DNA of 64,000 nucleotides. Source: Janthinobacterium sp. LM6 (GTDB taxonomy: Bacteria > Pseudomonadota > Gammaproteobacteria > Burkholderiales > Burkholderiaceae_D). The position numbers and the translations under genes are program-made. The notes beneath the pieces were generated by a model that was given only the letters and a program-made list of their open reading frames with translations, was not told the origin of the DNA and did no database searches. Where the stretch lies: assembly GCF_002002885.1 (NCBI RefSeq), contig NZ_CP019510.1, positions 6,138,001 to 6,202,000 on the forward strand, read 5' to 3'. Of this stretch, positions 1 to 7,821 are shown piece after piece (the first letter of the stretch is position 1; each line of letters begins with the position of its first letter).

Positions 1-524
1 TGCTGGCGCAGCTGGAACAGCAGGCGCTGCACGATGCGCTGACGTCGCTGCCGAACCGGCGCGCCTATGAAGCGCAAGCCGAGCAGGCGATGGCGCGCGC
101 GGCGCGCAGCGGCGCCGCCCTGAGCGTGGGCGTGGCCGACCTCGACCATTTCAAGAAGATCAACGACCGCTATGGCCATGCCGTGGGCGACGCCGTGCTG
201 CGCACGGTAGCGCAGGCGCTGCGCGACACGGGACGCATCACCGACGTGGCGGCGCGCCTCGGTGGCGAGGAGTTCGGCCTGCTGTTCCCCGACGCCAGCC
301 TGCAGCAGGCACACCAGGTGGCCGAACGCATCCGCGCGGCCGTGGCGGCGGCGGTCACCGTGCTGCCCGACGGTTCCCCGCTGCACGTCACCATCAGCAT
401 CGGCGTGGCGCCGCTGGTGCAGGGCGCCAGCCTGGACGCGGCCATGTCGGATGCCGACAAGGCCCTGTATGTCGCCAAGCACCAGGGACGCAACCAGGTC
501 GTCGCGGCAGCGGCCGGCCAATAA
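1..524 (+). CDS. GGDEF diguanylate cyclase, C-terminal part (5' end outside window)
   Basis: The reading frame is open from the left edge, so this is the end of a longer protein whose sensory N-terminus lies outside. The visible 173 or so residues form one GGDEF domain: an entry motif DALTSLPNRRA, then the metal and substrate loop DHFKKINDRYGH, then an RITD sequence exactly five residues before GGEEF. GGEEF is an active-site form, so the enzyme should make cyclic di-GMP from two GTP. RxxD at that spacing is the product-inhibition I-site of the family. The gene ends with the GGDEF domain, with no EAL domain after it. Its tail faces the pnt operon, with 48 bases between the two stop codons. Confidence 0.93.
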   Translation, partial: LAQLEQQALHDALTSLPNRRAYEAQAEQAMARAARSGAALSVGVADLDHFKKINDRYGHAVGDAVLRTVAQALRDTGRITDVAARLGGEEFGLLFPDASLQQAHQVAERIRAAVAAAVTVLPDGSPLHVTISIGVAPLVQGASLDAAMSDADKALYVAKHQGRNQVVAAAAGQ

Positions 525-548
525 AAACGGCCCGCGCAAGGCGGGCCA
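523..548 (-). terminator. Intrinsic terminator of the pnt operon
   Basis: A perfect 7-bp GC stem (GGCCCGC, loop GCAAG, GCGGGCC). Read on the minus strand it is followed by a run of T, as expected for the end of pntB. On the plus strand it has no T-run, so it serves the diguanylate cyclase less well. Confidence 0.8.
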
Positions 549-572
549 TCTTCAGTTGACCAAGGCATTGCC

Positions 573-2039
573 TTACTCGATTGCCTTCACCATATCCTCG
601 ATCACCTTCTTGGCGTCGCCAAACACCATCATCGTGTTCGCCTGATAGAACAAATCGTTGTCCAGGCCCGCATAGCCGGACGCCATCGAGCGCTTGTTGA
701 CGATGATGCTCTTCGCTTTGTAGGCTTCCAGGATCGGCATGCCGGCGATCGACGATTTCGGGTCTTTCGCCGCCGGGTTGACCACGTCGTTCGCACCCAG
801 CACCAGCACCACGTCCGTCTGGCCAAATTCGCCGTTGATGTCCTCCATCTCGAAGACCTGGTCGTACGGCACCTCGGCTTCGGCCAGCAGCACGTTCATG
901 TGGCCCGGCATGCGCCCCGCCACGGGGTGGATCGCATACTTGACGGTGACGCCCTTGTGCGTGAGCTTTTCCACCAGTTCTTTCAGCGAGTGCTGCGCGC
1001 GCGCCACGGCCAGGCCGTAGCCGGGCACGATGATGACGGTTTCCGCATTGCCCATGATGAAGGCGGCGTCGTCGGCCGAACCCGATTTCACGGGACGCTG
1101 TTCCTGCGCGCCCGCCACGCCAGCGGCCGGCGCATCGCCGCCGAAGCCGCCCAGGATGACGTTGAAGAACGAGCGGTTCATGGCCTTGCACATGATGTAC
1201 GACAGGATCGCGCCGGACGAGCCGACGAGCGAACCGGCGATGATCAGCATCGAGTTATTCAGCGAAAAACCGATGCCGGCTGCGGCCCAGCCCGAGTAGC
1301 TGTTGAGCATGGACACCACCACCGGCATGTCGGCGCCGCCGATGGGGATGATGATCAGCACGCCCAGCGCAAAGGCGATGACGGCCATGACGATGAACGG
1401 CGTCCAGGCCGGCTCGGCGCCGTCGGCAAAGCAGAACACCAGGCCCAGCGCGATCATCACCAGCGCCAGCACCAGGTTGAGCATGTGCTGGCCCTTGAAG
1501 CTGACGGGTGCGCCCTGGAACAGGCGGAACTTGTATTTGCCCGACAGCTTGCCGAAGGCGATCACCGAACCGGAGAAGGTGATCGCGCCGACAAAGGTGC
1601 CGATGAACAGCTCGAAGCGGTTACCGATGGGCAGCGCCTCGCCCTGTTTGGCGATATTGAAGGCCCACGGTTCCGACACGGCCGCCACGGCGATGCACAC
1701 GGCCGCCAGGCCGATCAGCGAATGCATGGCCGCCACCAGTTCCGGCATCTTCGTCATTTCCACGGTTTTTGCCAGGTAGGCGCCGATGGCGCCGCCCGTG
1801 ACGATGCCGATGATGACCAGGGTCAGGCCCATGCCGCCCGTCTGCTGCTCCTTCAGCTTCAGGATCAGCGCCACGGTGGTGACGGCGGCAATGGCCATGC
1901 CGCTCATGCCGAAGGCATTGCCGCGGCGCGCCGTCGAGGGCGACGACAGGCCTTTCAAGGCCTGGATGAAGCACACCGAGGCGATCAGGTACATCATCGT
2001 CACCAGGTTCATGGTGACGAAGCTCATGGCGTGACTCAT
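573..2039 (-). CDS. pntB: NAD(P) transhydrogenase subunit beta
   Basis: Inner-membrane proton-translocating transhydrogenase, beta subunit, 488 residues, close to the usual length near 460-480. It moves hydride between NADH and NADP+ using the proton gradient and so supplies NADPH. Residues 1-290 or so are a run of hydrophobic segments. From about residue 310 follows the soluble NADP(H)-binding domain III, with GYGLAVARAQ, the HPVAGRMPGHMNVLLAEA loop and GANDVVNPAA. The start overlaps the pntAB stop by four bases (ATGA), which points to translational coupling. It is the last gene of pntAA-pntAB-pntB. Confidence 0.97.
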   Translation of the reverse strand: MSHAMSFVTMNLVTMMYLIASVCFIQALKGLSSPSTARRGNAFGMSGMAIAAVTTVALILKLKEQQTGGMGLTLVIIGIVTGGAIGAYLAKTVEMTKMPELVAAMHSLIGLAAVCIAVAAVSEPWAFNIAKQGEALPIGNRFELFIGTFVGAITFSGSVIAFGKLSGKYKFRLFQGAPVSFKGQHMLNLVLALVMIALGLVFCFADGAEPAWTPFIVMAVIAFALGVLIIIPIGGADMPVVVSMLNSYSGWAAAGIGFSLNNSMLIIAGSLVGSSGAILSYIMCKAMNRSFFNVILGGFGGDAPAAGVAGAQEQRPVKSGSADDAAFIMGNAETVIIVPGYGLAVARAQHSLKELVEKLTHKGVTVKYAIHPVAGRMPGHMNVLLAEAEVPYDQVFEMEDINGEFGQTDVVLVLGANDVVNPAAKDPKSSIAGMPILEAYKAKSIIVNKRSMASGYAGLDNDLFYQANTMMVFGDAKKVIEDMVKAIE

Positions 2040-2350
2040 TCTTTTGCTCCTTGCTTGGCTTTCGGTTCTTTTTTACGGAACATCTCGAGCATGCGCTGCG
2101 TGACGAGGAAGCCGCCAAACACGTTGACGGCGGCCAAGGCCACGGCCAGGGTGCCGGCCGCCTGCGCCAGCGGGCCTTGCGTCAGGCCGGCCGCCAGCAT
2201 GGCGCCGACGATGATGATGGCGGAAATGGCATTGGTGACGGCCATCAGCGGCGTATGCAGCGCCGGCGTGACGGTCCAGACGACGTGGTAGCCGACATAA
2301 ATGGCCAGCACGAAGATGATCAGGTTAATGATGGTGTGACTGATTTCCAT
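2036..2350 (-). CDS. pntAB: NAD(P) transhydrogenase alpha subunit, membrane part
   Basis: 104 residues with three hydrophobic segments. This is the membrane domain that in E. coli forms the C-terminus of PntA and here is a separate gene, as in many alpha- and betaproteobacteria. With PntB it makes the proton channel. The motif GYHVVWTVTPALHTPLMAVT is typical of the family. It sits 24 bases after pntAA and overlaps pntB by four bases, so the three genes form one operon. Confidence 0.95.
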   Translation of the reverse strand: MEISHTIINLIIFVLAIYVGYHVVWTVTPALHTPLMAVTNAISAIIIVGAMLAAGLTQGPLAQAAGTLAVALAAVNVFGGFLVTQRMLEMFRKKEPKAKQGAKE

Positions 2351-2374
2351 GATGTTGTTTTCTCCGGCGCCGCG

Positions 2375-3487
2375 TTATTTTCTGAGGATGTCATTGCCCG
2401 CGCAAACCAGGCTGGCCTTGATGATTTCATCCTCGCGGTCGATCAGCAACTGGTCGTCCTTGTCGATGATGAGCTTCAAGAAGTCCAGCACGTTGCGCGC
2501 ATACAGGGCCGAAGCGTCGGCCGCCACCAGGGTCGCCAGATTCGGTTCGCCCACGATGTACACGCCGTGTTTCAGCACCGTCTTGCCCAGCTCCGAGAGC
2601 GGGCAGTTGCCGCCCTGCTCCACGGCCAGGTCGACGATGACGGAACCGGGTTTCATGGCTTTCACCGTTTCTTCGGAAATGAGCACGGGCGCGGCGCGGC
2701 CGGGGATCAGGGCCGTGGTGATGATGATGTCGGCCAGTTTCGCCCGTTCATGCACCAGTTCGGCCTGGCGCCGCATCCAGTCGGCCGGCATGGCGCGCGC
2801 ATAGCCGCCTGAGCCCTTGGCAATCTCTTTTTCTTCATCCGTGAGGAAAGGCACGTCGAGGAACTTGGCGCCCAGGGACTCCACTTGTTCCTTGACGGGC
2901 GGGCGCACGTCGGACGCCTCGATGACGGCGCCCAGGCGCTTGGCCGTGGCGATCGCCTGCAGCCCTGCCACGCCCACGCCCATGATCAGCACGCGGGCCG
3001 CCTTGACGGTGCCGGCCGCCGTCATCAGCATCGGCATGAAGCGCTGATAGGTATTCGCCGCCACCAGCACGGCCTTGTAGCCGGCGATGTTCGCCTGCGA
3101 GGACAGCACGTCCATCGACTGCGCGCGCGTGATGCGCGGCACGGCTTCCAGAGCGAAGGCGGACAGGCCGGCCGTGGCCATGGCGGCGATATTGTCCGCG
3201 TCAAACGGGTTCAACATGCCGATCAGCACCGTGCCGCTGGCCATCAGGGCCCGCTCAGCGGCATCGGGCGCGCGCACCTTGAGCACGATGGCGCAACCAT
3301 AGGCTTCCTGGGCGGTGCCGATCTGCGCGCCGGCGGCGGCATACGCGTCGTCGGGAATCGACGCTTGCAGGCCCGCTCCCGATTGCACGACGATCTGATG
3401 TTTGGCTGCCAGCTTCTTGACTGTCTCGGGCGTTGCTGCCACCCGTGTTTCACCAGGCCGTGTTTCGGCCGGTATGCCTATCCTCAT
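2375..3487 (-). CDS. pntAA: NAD(P) transhydrogenase alpha subunit, NAD-binding part
   Basis: 370-residue soluble domain I of the transhydrogenase, which binds NAD(H) in the cytoplasm. It opens with MRIGIPAETRPGETRVA, the start shared with alanine dehydrogenases. A Rossmann nucleotide-binding fold follows in the middle (VLIMGVGVAGLQAIATAKRLGA, then EASDVRP as the acidic strand end). The ATG has a good ribosome-binding site (GCGGAGG, six bases before). First gene of the pnt operon. The upstream region carries a motif at 3541-3570 that recurs upstream of ridA. Confidence 0.96.
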   Translation of the reverse strand: MRIGIPAETRPGETRVAATPETVKKLAAKHQIVVQSGAGLQASIPDDAYAAAGAQIGTAQEAYGCAIVLKVRAPDAAERALMASGTVLIGMLNPFDADNIAAMATAGLSAFALEAVPRITRAQSMDVLSSQANIAGYKAVLVAANTYQRFMPMLMTAAGTVKAARVLIMGVGVAGLQAIATAKRLGAVIEASDVRPPVKEQVESLGAKFLDVPFLTDEEKEIAKGSGGYARAMPADWMRRQAELVHERAKLADIIITTALIPGRAAPVLISEETVKAMKPGSVIVDLAVEQGGNCPLSELGKTVLKHGVYIVGEPNLATLVAADASALYARNVLDFLKLIIDKDDQLLIDREDEIIKASLVCAGNDILRK

Positions 3488-3899
3488 GATGCCTCCGCTA
3501 ATTGATAAACTGACTAGAATCTAACACGGAAAGCAGCGCGTTAAACGTTTGTGAACCAGCAACTTTTAGTCGTACGACACTAATTTCACCAGCATCCCAC
3601 GATTCGTTTCACCATGCGGCGCGGCGCCCGTATTGTGGGAAAGGTGTGTCAATCTCACCACAGTCGAGCTAGAGTGCGCGCTTGTTTTGACCACAGGGAA
3701 AGCCTATATTAGCGGGCGTTTCCTGCCATCTTGCCGCCTAAGCCCCCATGCTAGTGTGCTCCCCGGGAAAGACGTAAGTACCTCCCACCGCTATTTGCTA
3801 AAACGTTGTCATTTATCAATATGTCCGCGCAACAGAAGGCCGGGTTCAAACCGCGCGCGCAGAACAAGATAAAATGTCGGCTCTTTCAAGGATGGAATC
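3488..3899. other. Divergent intergenic region pntAA / nudJ, no gene
   Basis: 412 bases between two divergent genes. It must hold promoters for both, but I do not see a convincing -35/-10 pair for either. An 79-codon plus-strand frame at 3633-3872 has no ribosome-binding site and no recognisable protein character, so I left it out. The end next to pntAA carries the shared motif at 3541-3570 and a 10-bp palindrome GTCGTACGAC (3569-3578). Confidence 0.6.
3541..3570 (-). promoter_or_regulatory. Motif shared with the ridA upstream region
   Basis: Read on the minus strand this is ACTAAAAGTTGCTGGTTCAC followed by AAACGTTTAA. The same blocks, in the same order and orientation, occur upstream of ridA at 39492-39528: ACTAAAACTGCTGGTTCAC, then ACGTTTAA. 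It lies 54-83 bases upstream of the pntAA start. A shared promoter or operator is an inference. No known regulator site was matched. Confidence 0.45.
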
Positions 3900-4379
3900 A
3901 TGCCGAGAATCTGGAAACCCTCTGTCACCGTTGCCGCCATCGTCGAGCGCGACGGCCTGTTTTTACTGATTGAAGAAGAGACCAGCGAAGGCATCAAGAT
4001 CAATCAACCGGCCGGTCACCTCGACCCGTTCGAGTCGCTGGAACAGGCGGTGATCCGCGAAACGCTGGAAGAAGCGGCCTACGATTTCATCCCCACGGCA
4101 CTGGTCGGCATGTACATGTCGCGCTATCAGTCACTGCGCACGGGCGAGGACGTGACCTATTTGCGCTTCACCTTTTGCGGCACGGCCGGCGCCGAACATG
4201 ACCGCCCGCTGGACGAAGGCATCATCCGCACCCTGTGGATGACGCGCGACGAGCTGGCGGCGTGCCAGGAACGCCACCGCAGCCCGCTGGTGCTGCAGTG
4301 CGTGGACGAATACCTGGCCGGCCGGCGCGCGCCGCTGGCCCTGCTGCACACGCATGCGTCCGTTTTCAATAGCGCATAG
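3900..4379 (+). CDS. nudJ: Nudix hydrolase, NudJ-type nucleotide phosphatase
   Basis: 159-residue Nudix hydrolase. The Nudix box reads GHLDPFESLEQAVIRETLEE, matching Gx5Ex7RExxEE; the glycine that usually follows two residues later is alanine (EEAAY). E. coli NudJ dephosphorylates nucleoside tri- and diphosphates and HMP-PP, a thiamine precursor, and its gene also lies beside mnmA. The start has AGGATGG six bases upstream. It is followed after 41 bases by mnmA on the same strand, probably as an operon. The call rests on the box, the length and this conserved neighbour. Confidence 0.88.
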   Translation: MPRIWKPSVTVAAIVERDGLFLLIEEETSEGIKINQPAGHLDPFESLEQAVIRETLEEAAYDFIPTALVGMYMSRYQSLRTGEDVTYLRFTFCGTAGAEHDRPLDEGIIRTLWMTRDELAACQERHRSPLVLQCVDEYLAGRRAPLALLHTHASVFNSA

Positions 4380-4420
4380 CAATACGCATTGCCATATTAT
4401 TAAAGTAACTGGAAAGCAAG

Positions 4421-5542
4421 ATGAGCAAGAAGAAAGTCGTTATCGGCATGTCGGGCGGGGTCGATTCCTCGGTCGCGGCATGGATGCTGAAGGAACAAGG
4501 CTATGAAGTCATCGGCCTGTTCATGAAAAACTGGGAAGATGACGACGATTCGGAATACTGCTCCACGCGCCAGGACTGGATCGACGCGGCCAGCGTGGCC
4601 GACGTCATCGGCGTCGATATCGAAGCCGTCAATTTCGCCTCCGAATACAAGGACCGCGTGTTCGCCGATTTTTTGCGCGAATACCAGGCCGGCCGCACGC
4701 CGAACCCGGACGTGCTGTGCAACGCCGAAATCAAGTTCAAGGCCTTCCTCGACCACGCCATGACCCTGGGCGCCGACCTGATTGCCACGGGCCACTATGC
4801 GCGCGTGCGCCAGGCGCCGACCGATGCGGGCCGCTACGAGCTGCTGAAAGCCGTCGACGCCAGCAAGGATCAAAGCTACTTCCTGCACCGTTTGAACCAG
4901 GCGCAGCTGTCCAAGACCTTGTTCCCGCTCGGTGAAATCCCGAAGACGCAAGTGCGCCAGATCGCCGAGAAACTGGCCCTGCCGAACGCGCAAAAGAAGG
5001 ATTCGACGGGCATCTGCTTCATCGGCGAACGCCCGTTCCGCGAATTTTTGAACCGCTACCTGTCGTACAAGCCGGGTCCCATGAAGACGGCGGACGGCAA
5101 GACCGTGGGCGAACACGTGGGTCTGAGTTTTTATACCCTGGGCCAGCGCAAGGGCATCGGCATCGGCGGCGTGAAGTCGTACCAGAATGCCGATGGCAGC
5201 AGCGACGCCTGGTATGTGGCGCGCAAGGATATCGCCAACAACACCCTGTGGGTGGTGCAGGGCCATGACCACCCGTGGCTGCTGTCGCCATCCTTGACGG
5301 CCGACCAGGCCAGCTGGGTGGCAGGCAACGCGCCGCAGGCCGGCGCCTTGAGCGCCAAGACGCGCTACCGCCAGGCCGACGTGGCTTGCCAGTTGCTGCC
5401 GGACGGGAATGAACTGTTCAGCCTGGCGTTTGACCAGGCGCAATGGGCCGTCACGCCGGGCCAGTCGGCCGTGCTGTACGACGGCGACGTGTGCCTCGGC
5501 GGCGGCATCATCGCCAGCGCCACAGGCCTGAGCGGCGTCTAG
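4421..5542 (+). CDS. mnmA: tRNA-specific 2-thiouridylase MnmA
   Basis: 373 residues. Makes the 2-thio group on uridine 34 of tRNA Lys, Glu and Gln, using ATP and sulfur relayed from IscS and the Tus proteins. The PP-loop GMSGGVDSSVA lies at residues 9-19. The two catalytic cysteines are in DVLCNAEIKF and STGICFIGERPF, and the tRNA-binding NPDVLCN context is intact. The stop codon is shared tail-to-tail with the next gene on the other strand: the four bases CTAG give TAG on both strands. Confidence 0.97.
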   Translation: MSKKKVVIGMSGGVDSSVAAWMLKEQGYEVIGLFMKNWEDDDDSEYCSTRQDWIDAASVADVIGVDIEAVNFASEYKDRVFADFLREYQAGRTPNPDVLCNAEIKFKAFLDHAMTLGADLIATGHYARVRQAPTDAGRYELLKAVDASKDQSYFLHRLNQAQLSKTLFPLGEIPKTQVRQIAEKLALPNAQKKDSTGICFIGERPFREFLNRYLSYKPGPMKTADGKTVGEHVGLSFYTLGQRKGIGIGGVKSYQNADGSSDAWYVARKDIANNTLWVVQGHDHPWLLSPSLTADQASWVAGNAPQAGALSAKTRYRQADVACQLLPDGNELFSLAFDQAQWAVTPGQSAVLYDGDVCLGGGIIASATGLSGV

Positions 5543-5949
5543 GAATTGCCTTGCGCGGCAGCGGCCAGCGCCTGCTGCTTGCGCACCATGGCAATGACGG
5601 TATTGCGCACGGTTTTCAGGACCGTGTCGGCCATGAACGGTTTCACGATGAAACCCGACACGCCCATGGCGTGGGCCGCCTGCAGCGAAGCGGCGTCGAT
5701 GCCGCCCGAGACCATGAAAATGAGCGTCTTCGGATACTGGGCGCGGATGGTCTGCACCACATTGGTCCCGTCTTCCACCTGTTCGCGCGCGATGCACACG
5801 AAATGCGGGTGGTGCTTGACCAGCAGCGCCAGCCCCAGCGCGCTGGTATGCGTCTGCCCGCAGACATCGTAGCCGCCATCGGTCAGGACCGTGTTCAGCA
5901 GGCCGCGCGCCACGGCGCTGCTATCGATCAGGACTGTCTTTAACATCAT
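5539..5949 (-). CDS. Single-domain response regulator, degenerate receiver
   Basis: 136 residues forming one CheY-like receiver domain and no output domain. The conserved lysine (GFIVKPF) and the Ser/Thr position (IFMVSGG) are present. The phosphoacceptor position at the end of strand 3 reads PHFVCIAREQVEDG, with alanine (about residue 54) where the family has aspartate. The N-terminal acidic pair is IDSS, so only one Asp remains. Conventional phosphorylation therefore looks unlikely. Two adjacent ATG codons (5949, 5946) follow a GGAAAG ribosome-binding site. The gene lies 47 bases downstream of the exonuclease gene on the same strand. Confidence 0.88.
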   Translation of the reverse strand: MMLKTVLIDSSAVARGLLNTVLTDGGYDVCGQTHTSALGLALLVKHHPHFVCIAREQVEDGTNVVQTIRAQYPKTLIFMVSGGIDAASLQAAHAMGVSGFIVKPFMADTVLKTVRNTVIAMVRKQQALAAAAQGNS

Positions 5950-5996
5950 GATTACTTTCCTTGCTTGATTTATTCCGTGTTCTGGCCAAAAGAGCT

Positions 5997-6770
5997 CTAT
6001 TTTTCCCACACGAGCTTGTTCCAGGTCACGCCTAACGTGACATCCGTTTTCAGCGCCACTAACTTTCTTGAAAGATACAGTATTTCCCGCTCTTTTCGCA
6101 GGCTTTCGCCCAGCGCGCCCGGCAAAATGCCCGCGCCGGCCATCACGGCATCGATATTGCCGTAGGCGCGCAACAGTTTCGCGCCCGTCTTCAGGCCGAT
6201 CTTCGACACGCCGGGGATGCTGTCGGTGACGTCGCCCATCAGCGCCAGCAGGTCGGGCAGCAGTTCCGGCGGCACGCCGAACTTCTTCTCGACCCAGGCG
6301 TGGTCGTGCCAGATGCCCTTGAAGTGGTCCCACACGAGCGCGCCGTGGGCGATCAAGCCGTGCAAATCCTTGTCGGTGGTGGCGATGACGGCCGCGCCGC
6401 GCCCCTCGTGCAGCCAGCGCATGACGGCCGTGCCGATCACGTCGTCGGCCTCGACCTCGGGAATGCTGACCACGTGCATGCCGAAGCTGGCCAGCGTGGC
6501 GTAAAAGCCGGGCAAGGCGTCGCGCAGCACCTGCGGCATGGGCTGGCGCCCCTCGCGGTAACCGGCATACAGGGCGTGGCGCCAGGTCGGGCCGCCAAAG
6601 TCGAAGGCCGGCAGGATGTGCGTCGGCTCGTGATCGTTGATGAGGGTGCGGAACGACGACAGCGCATGGCGCAGCGCGATCTCCGCCTTCAGGTCGGAAT
6701 CGGGTTCAGGACTGGCTTCGTAGACGCGGCGTACGATATTCAAGCCGTCGATAGCGAGGAGTCTGGCCAT
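5997..6770 (-). CDS. xni: 5'-3' exonuclease / flap endonuclease, Xni-type
   Basis: 257 residues, similar in size to E. coli Xni (251). It looks like the stand-alone version of the N-terminal 5' nuclease of DNA polymerase I, which cuts flaps in repair and replication. Metal-binding acidic clusters are visible: MARLLAIDGLN at the start, EVEADDVIGT in the middle and ATTDKDLHGL after it. The helix-hairpin-helix region follows as DLLALMGDVTDSIPGVSKIGLKTGAKLL. No polymerase domain is attached. Repeat copy A lies 96 bases upstream of its start. Confidence 0.92.
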   Translation of the reverse strand: MARLLAIDGLNIVRRVYEASPEPDSDLKAEIALRHALSSFRTLINDHEPTHILPAFDFGGPTWRHALYAGYREGRQPMPQVLRDALPGFYATLASFGMHVVSIPEVEADDVIGTAVMRWLHEGRGAAVIATTDKDLHGLIAHGALVWDHFKGIWHDHAWVEKKFGVPPELLPDLLALMGDVTDSIPGVSKIGLKTGAKLLRAYGNIDAVMAGAGILPGALGESLRKEREILYLSRKLVALKTDVTLGVTWNKLVWEK

Positions 6771-6865
6771 GCGGTAAGTAAATACTGGTTGAATCGGGCA
6801 TTTTACCGTATGGAGCGAGCACTATTCCCCGCGAATTCCGCTTGGCAGGTTTTACGCGGCGTAAC

Positions 6866-6985
6866 AACGCCTAACAAAACCGTAGCGAGCGGAAGTGAAT
6901 TGTGGCTAAGAAGCGCAACCGTACTCAAGTACGGTGAGCATCGCAGGCCGCAAGTCGCGACGCGCAGTAGGTTTGGTTAGGCGTT
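6866..6985 (-). repeat. Stop-adjacent palindromic repeat, family 1, copy A
   Basis: 120-bp imperfect palindrome. Ends: AACGCCTAACAAAACC and GGTTTGGTTAGGCGTT. Centre: the hairpin CCGTACTCAAGTACGG. It ends one base before the gst stop codon (6987). Read along gst transcription it starts AACGCCTAACCAAACCTACT, the same orientation as the other three copies relative to their upstream genes. The next gene downstream, xni, is on the same strand. Confidence 0.9.
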
Positions 6986-6986
6986 C

Positions 6987-7658
6987 TCATTTGGCGAAAT
7001 CGTAGGGGCCGCCACGCTCCAGGGCACGTTGATACGCGGGCCGCGCGTGGATGCGCTGCAGGAAGGCCGTCAGCTTCGGCAGGCGCTCGTCGAGTCCGCC
7101 GCGCATGGCCGCCGCTTCCAGCGGAAAGCTCATCTGGATGTCGGCCGCCGTGAATTCATTGCCGGCAAACCATTTGGTTTGTTCCAGTTCCGCTTCCATG
7201 TAGGCCAGCTGGCTGTTGATATTGGGCAGGATGAAGCTGCTCTTGACCTTGCCGGCGATGCCGCGCGCAATCGGTTTGACGAAAAACGGCATCGGCGACG
7301 CTTCGACCTTGTCGAACACCAGCTTCATCAGCAGCGGCGGCATGGCAGAGCCTTCCGCGAAATGCAGCCAGTAGGTCCAGCGCAGCTTGTCGGGCGTGCC
7401 CGCCGCCGGTATCAAGCGGCCATTGCCGTAGCGCTCGACCAGGTAGTCGATGATGGCGCCCGATTCGGCGATGGTGTTGGCGCCATCCGTGATCACGGGC
7501 GACTTGCCCAGCGGATGCACGGCCTTCAGCGAAGCGGGCGCCAGCATGGTCTTCGGGTCGCGCTGGTAGCGCTTGACCTCATAGTCGAGGCCCAATTCCT
7601 CGAGCAGCCAGAGCACGCGCTGCGAGCGCGAGTTGTTCAGATGGTGGACGACGATCAT
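6987..7658 (-). CDS. Glutathione S-transferase family protein
   Basis: 223 residues in two parts. The N-terminal thioredoxin-like domain begins MIVVHHLNNSRSQRVLWLLEELG and has the cis-proline and glutathione-binding stretch LGKSPVITDGANTIAESGAIIDYL. A helical C-terminal domain follows, with the N-capping-like motif FTAADIQMSFPLEA. Such enzymes conjugate glutathione to electrophiles or act as peroxidases; the substrate cannot be told from sequence. The N-terminus shows Ser-Arg-Ser rather than a CxxC, so it is not a glutaredoxin-like GST. It is divergent from the YjgN-like gene, and repeat copy A sits directly at its stop codon. Confidence 0.92.
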   Translation of the reverse strand: MIVVHHLNNSRSQRVLWLLEELGLDYEVKRYQRDPKTMLAPASLKAVHPLGKSPVITDGANTIAESGAIIDYLVERYGNGRLIPAAGTPDKLRWTYWLHFAEGSAMPPLLMKLVFDKVEASPMPFFVKPIARGIAGKVKSSFILPNINSQLAYMEAELEQTKWFAGNEFTAADIQMSFPLEAAAMRGGLDERLPKLTAFLQRIHARPAYQRALERGGPYDFAK

Positions 7659-7762
7659 GGTTTTCCCGGTAACAATGGTTGAGTTTCAGTATAGCCGGGG
7701 ACGGCCGGATCGGGTCAGCGCAAGCGAATCGACGAAAAAATTGCGAAAAACAGTATTTTCAA

Positions 7763-7791
7763 TTGATAACTTTTCAATAATCCCTTATCTT
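7763..7791 (+). promoter_or_regulatory. Sigma-70-type promoter of the YjgN-like gene
   Basis: TTGATA (7763-7768), a 17-base spacer, and TATCTT (7786-7791) in an AT-rich stretch. Five of six and four of six bases match the consensus. Transcription would start near 7798, about 24 bases before the GTG start. Confidence 0.6.
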
Positions 7792-7821
7792 GTTTTGTTT
7801 CCAATAAGTAAGGAAACCCCT

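Noticed and set aside
900..2291. A 463-codon plus-strand frame across pntB
   Set aside because: Mirror frame; both ends cut into real genes.
3633..3872. 79-codon frame in the pntAA/nudJ gap
   Set aside because: No ribosome-binding site, no protein-like pattern, and it covers the promoter region.
3900..5542. nudJ-mnmA as part of a purB-hflD-mnmA cluster as in E. coli
   Set aside because: purB is 17 kb away and no hflD was seen; only the nudJ-mnmA pair is kept.
6866..6985. Repeat copy A as an ordinary terminator or a tRNA-like gene
   Set aside because: No T-run, no cloverleaf, and three near-identical copies elsewhere show it is a dispersed element.
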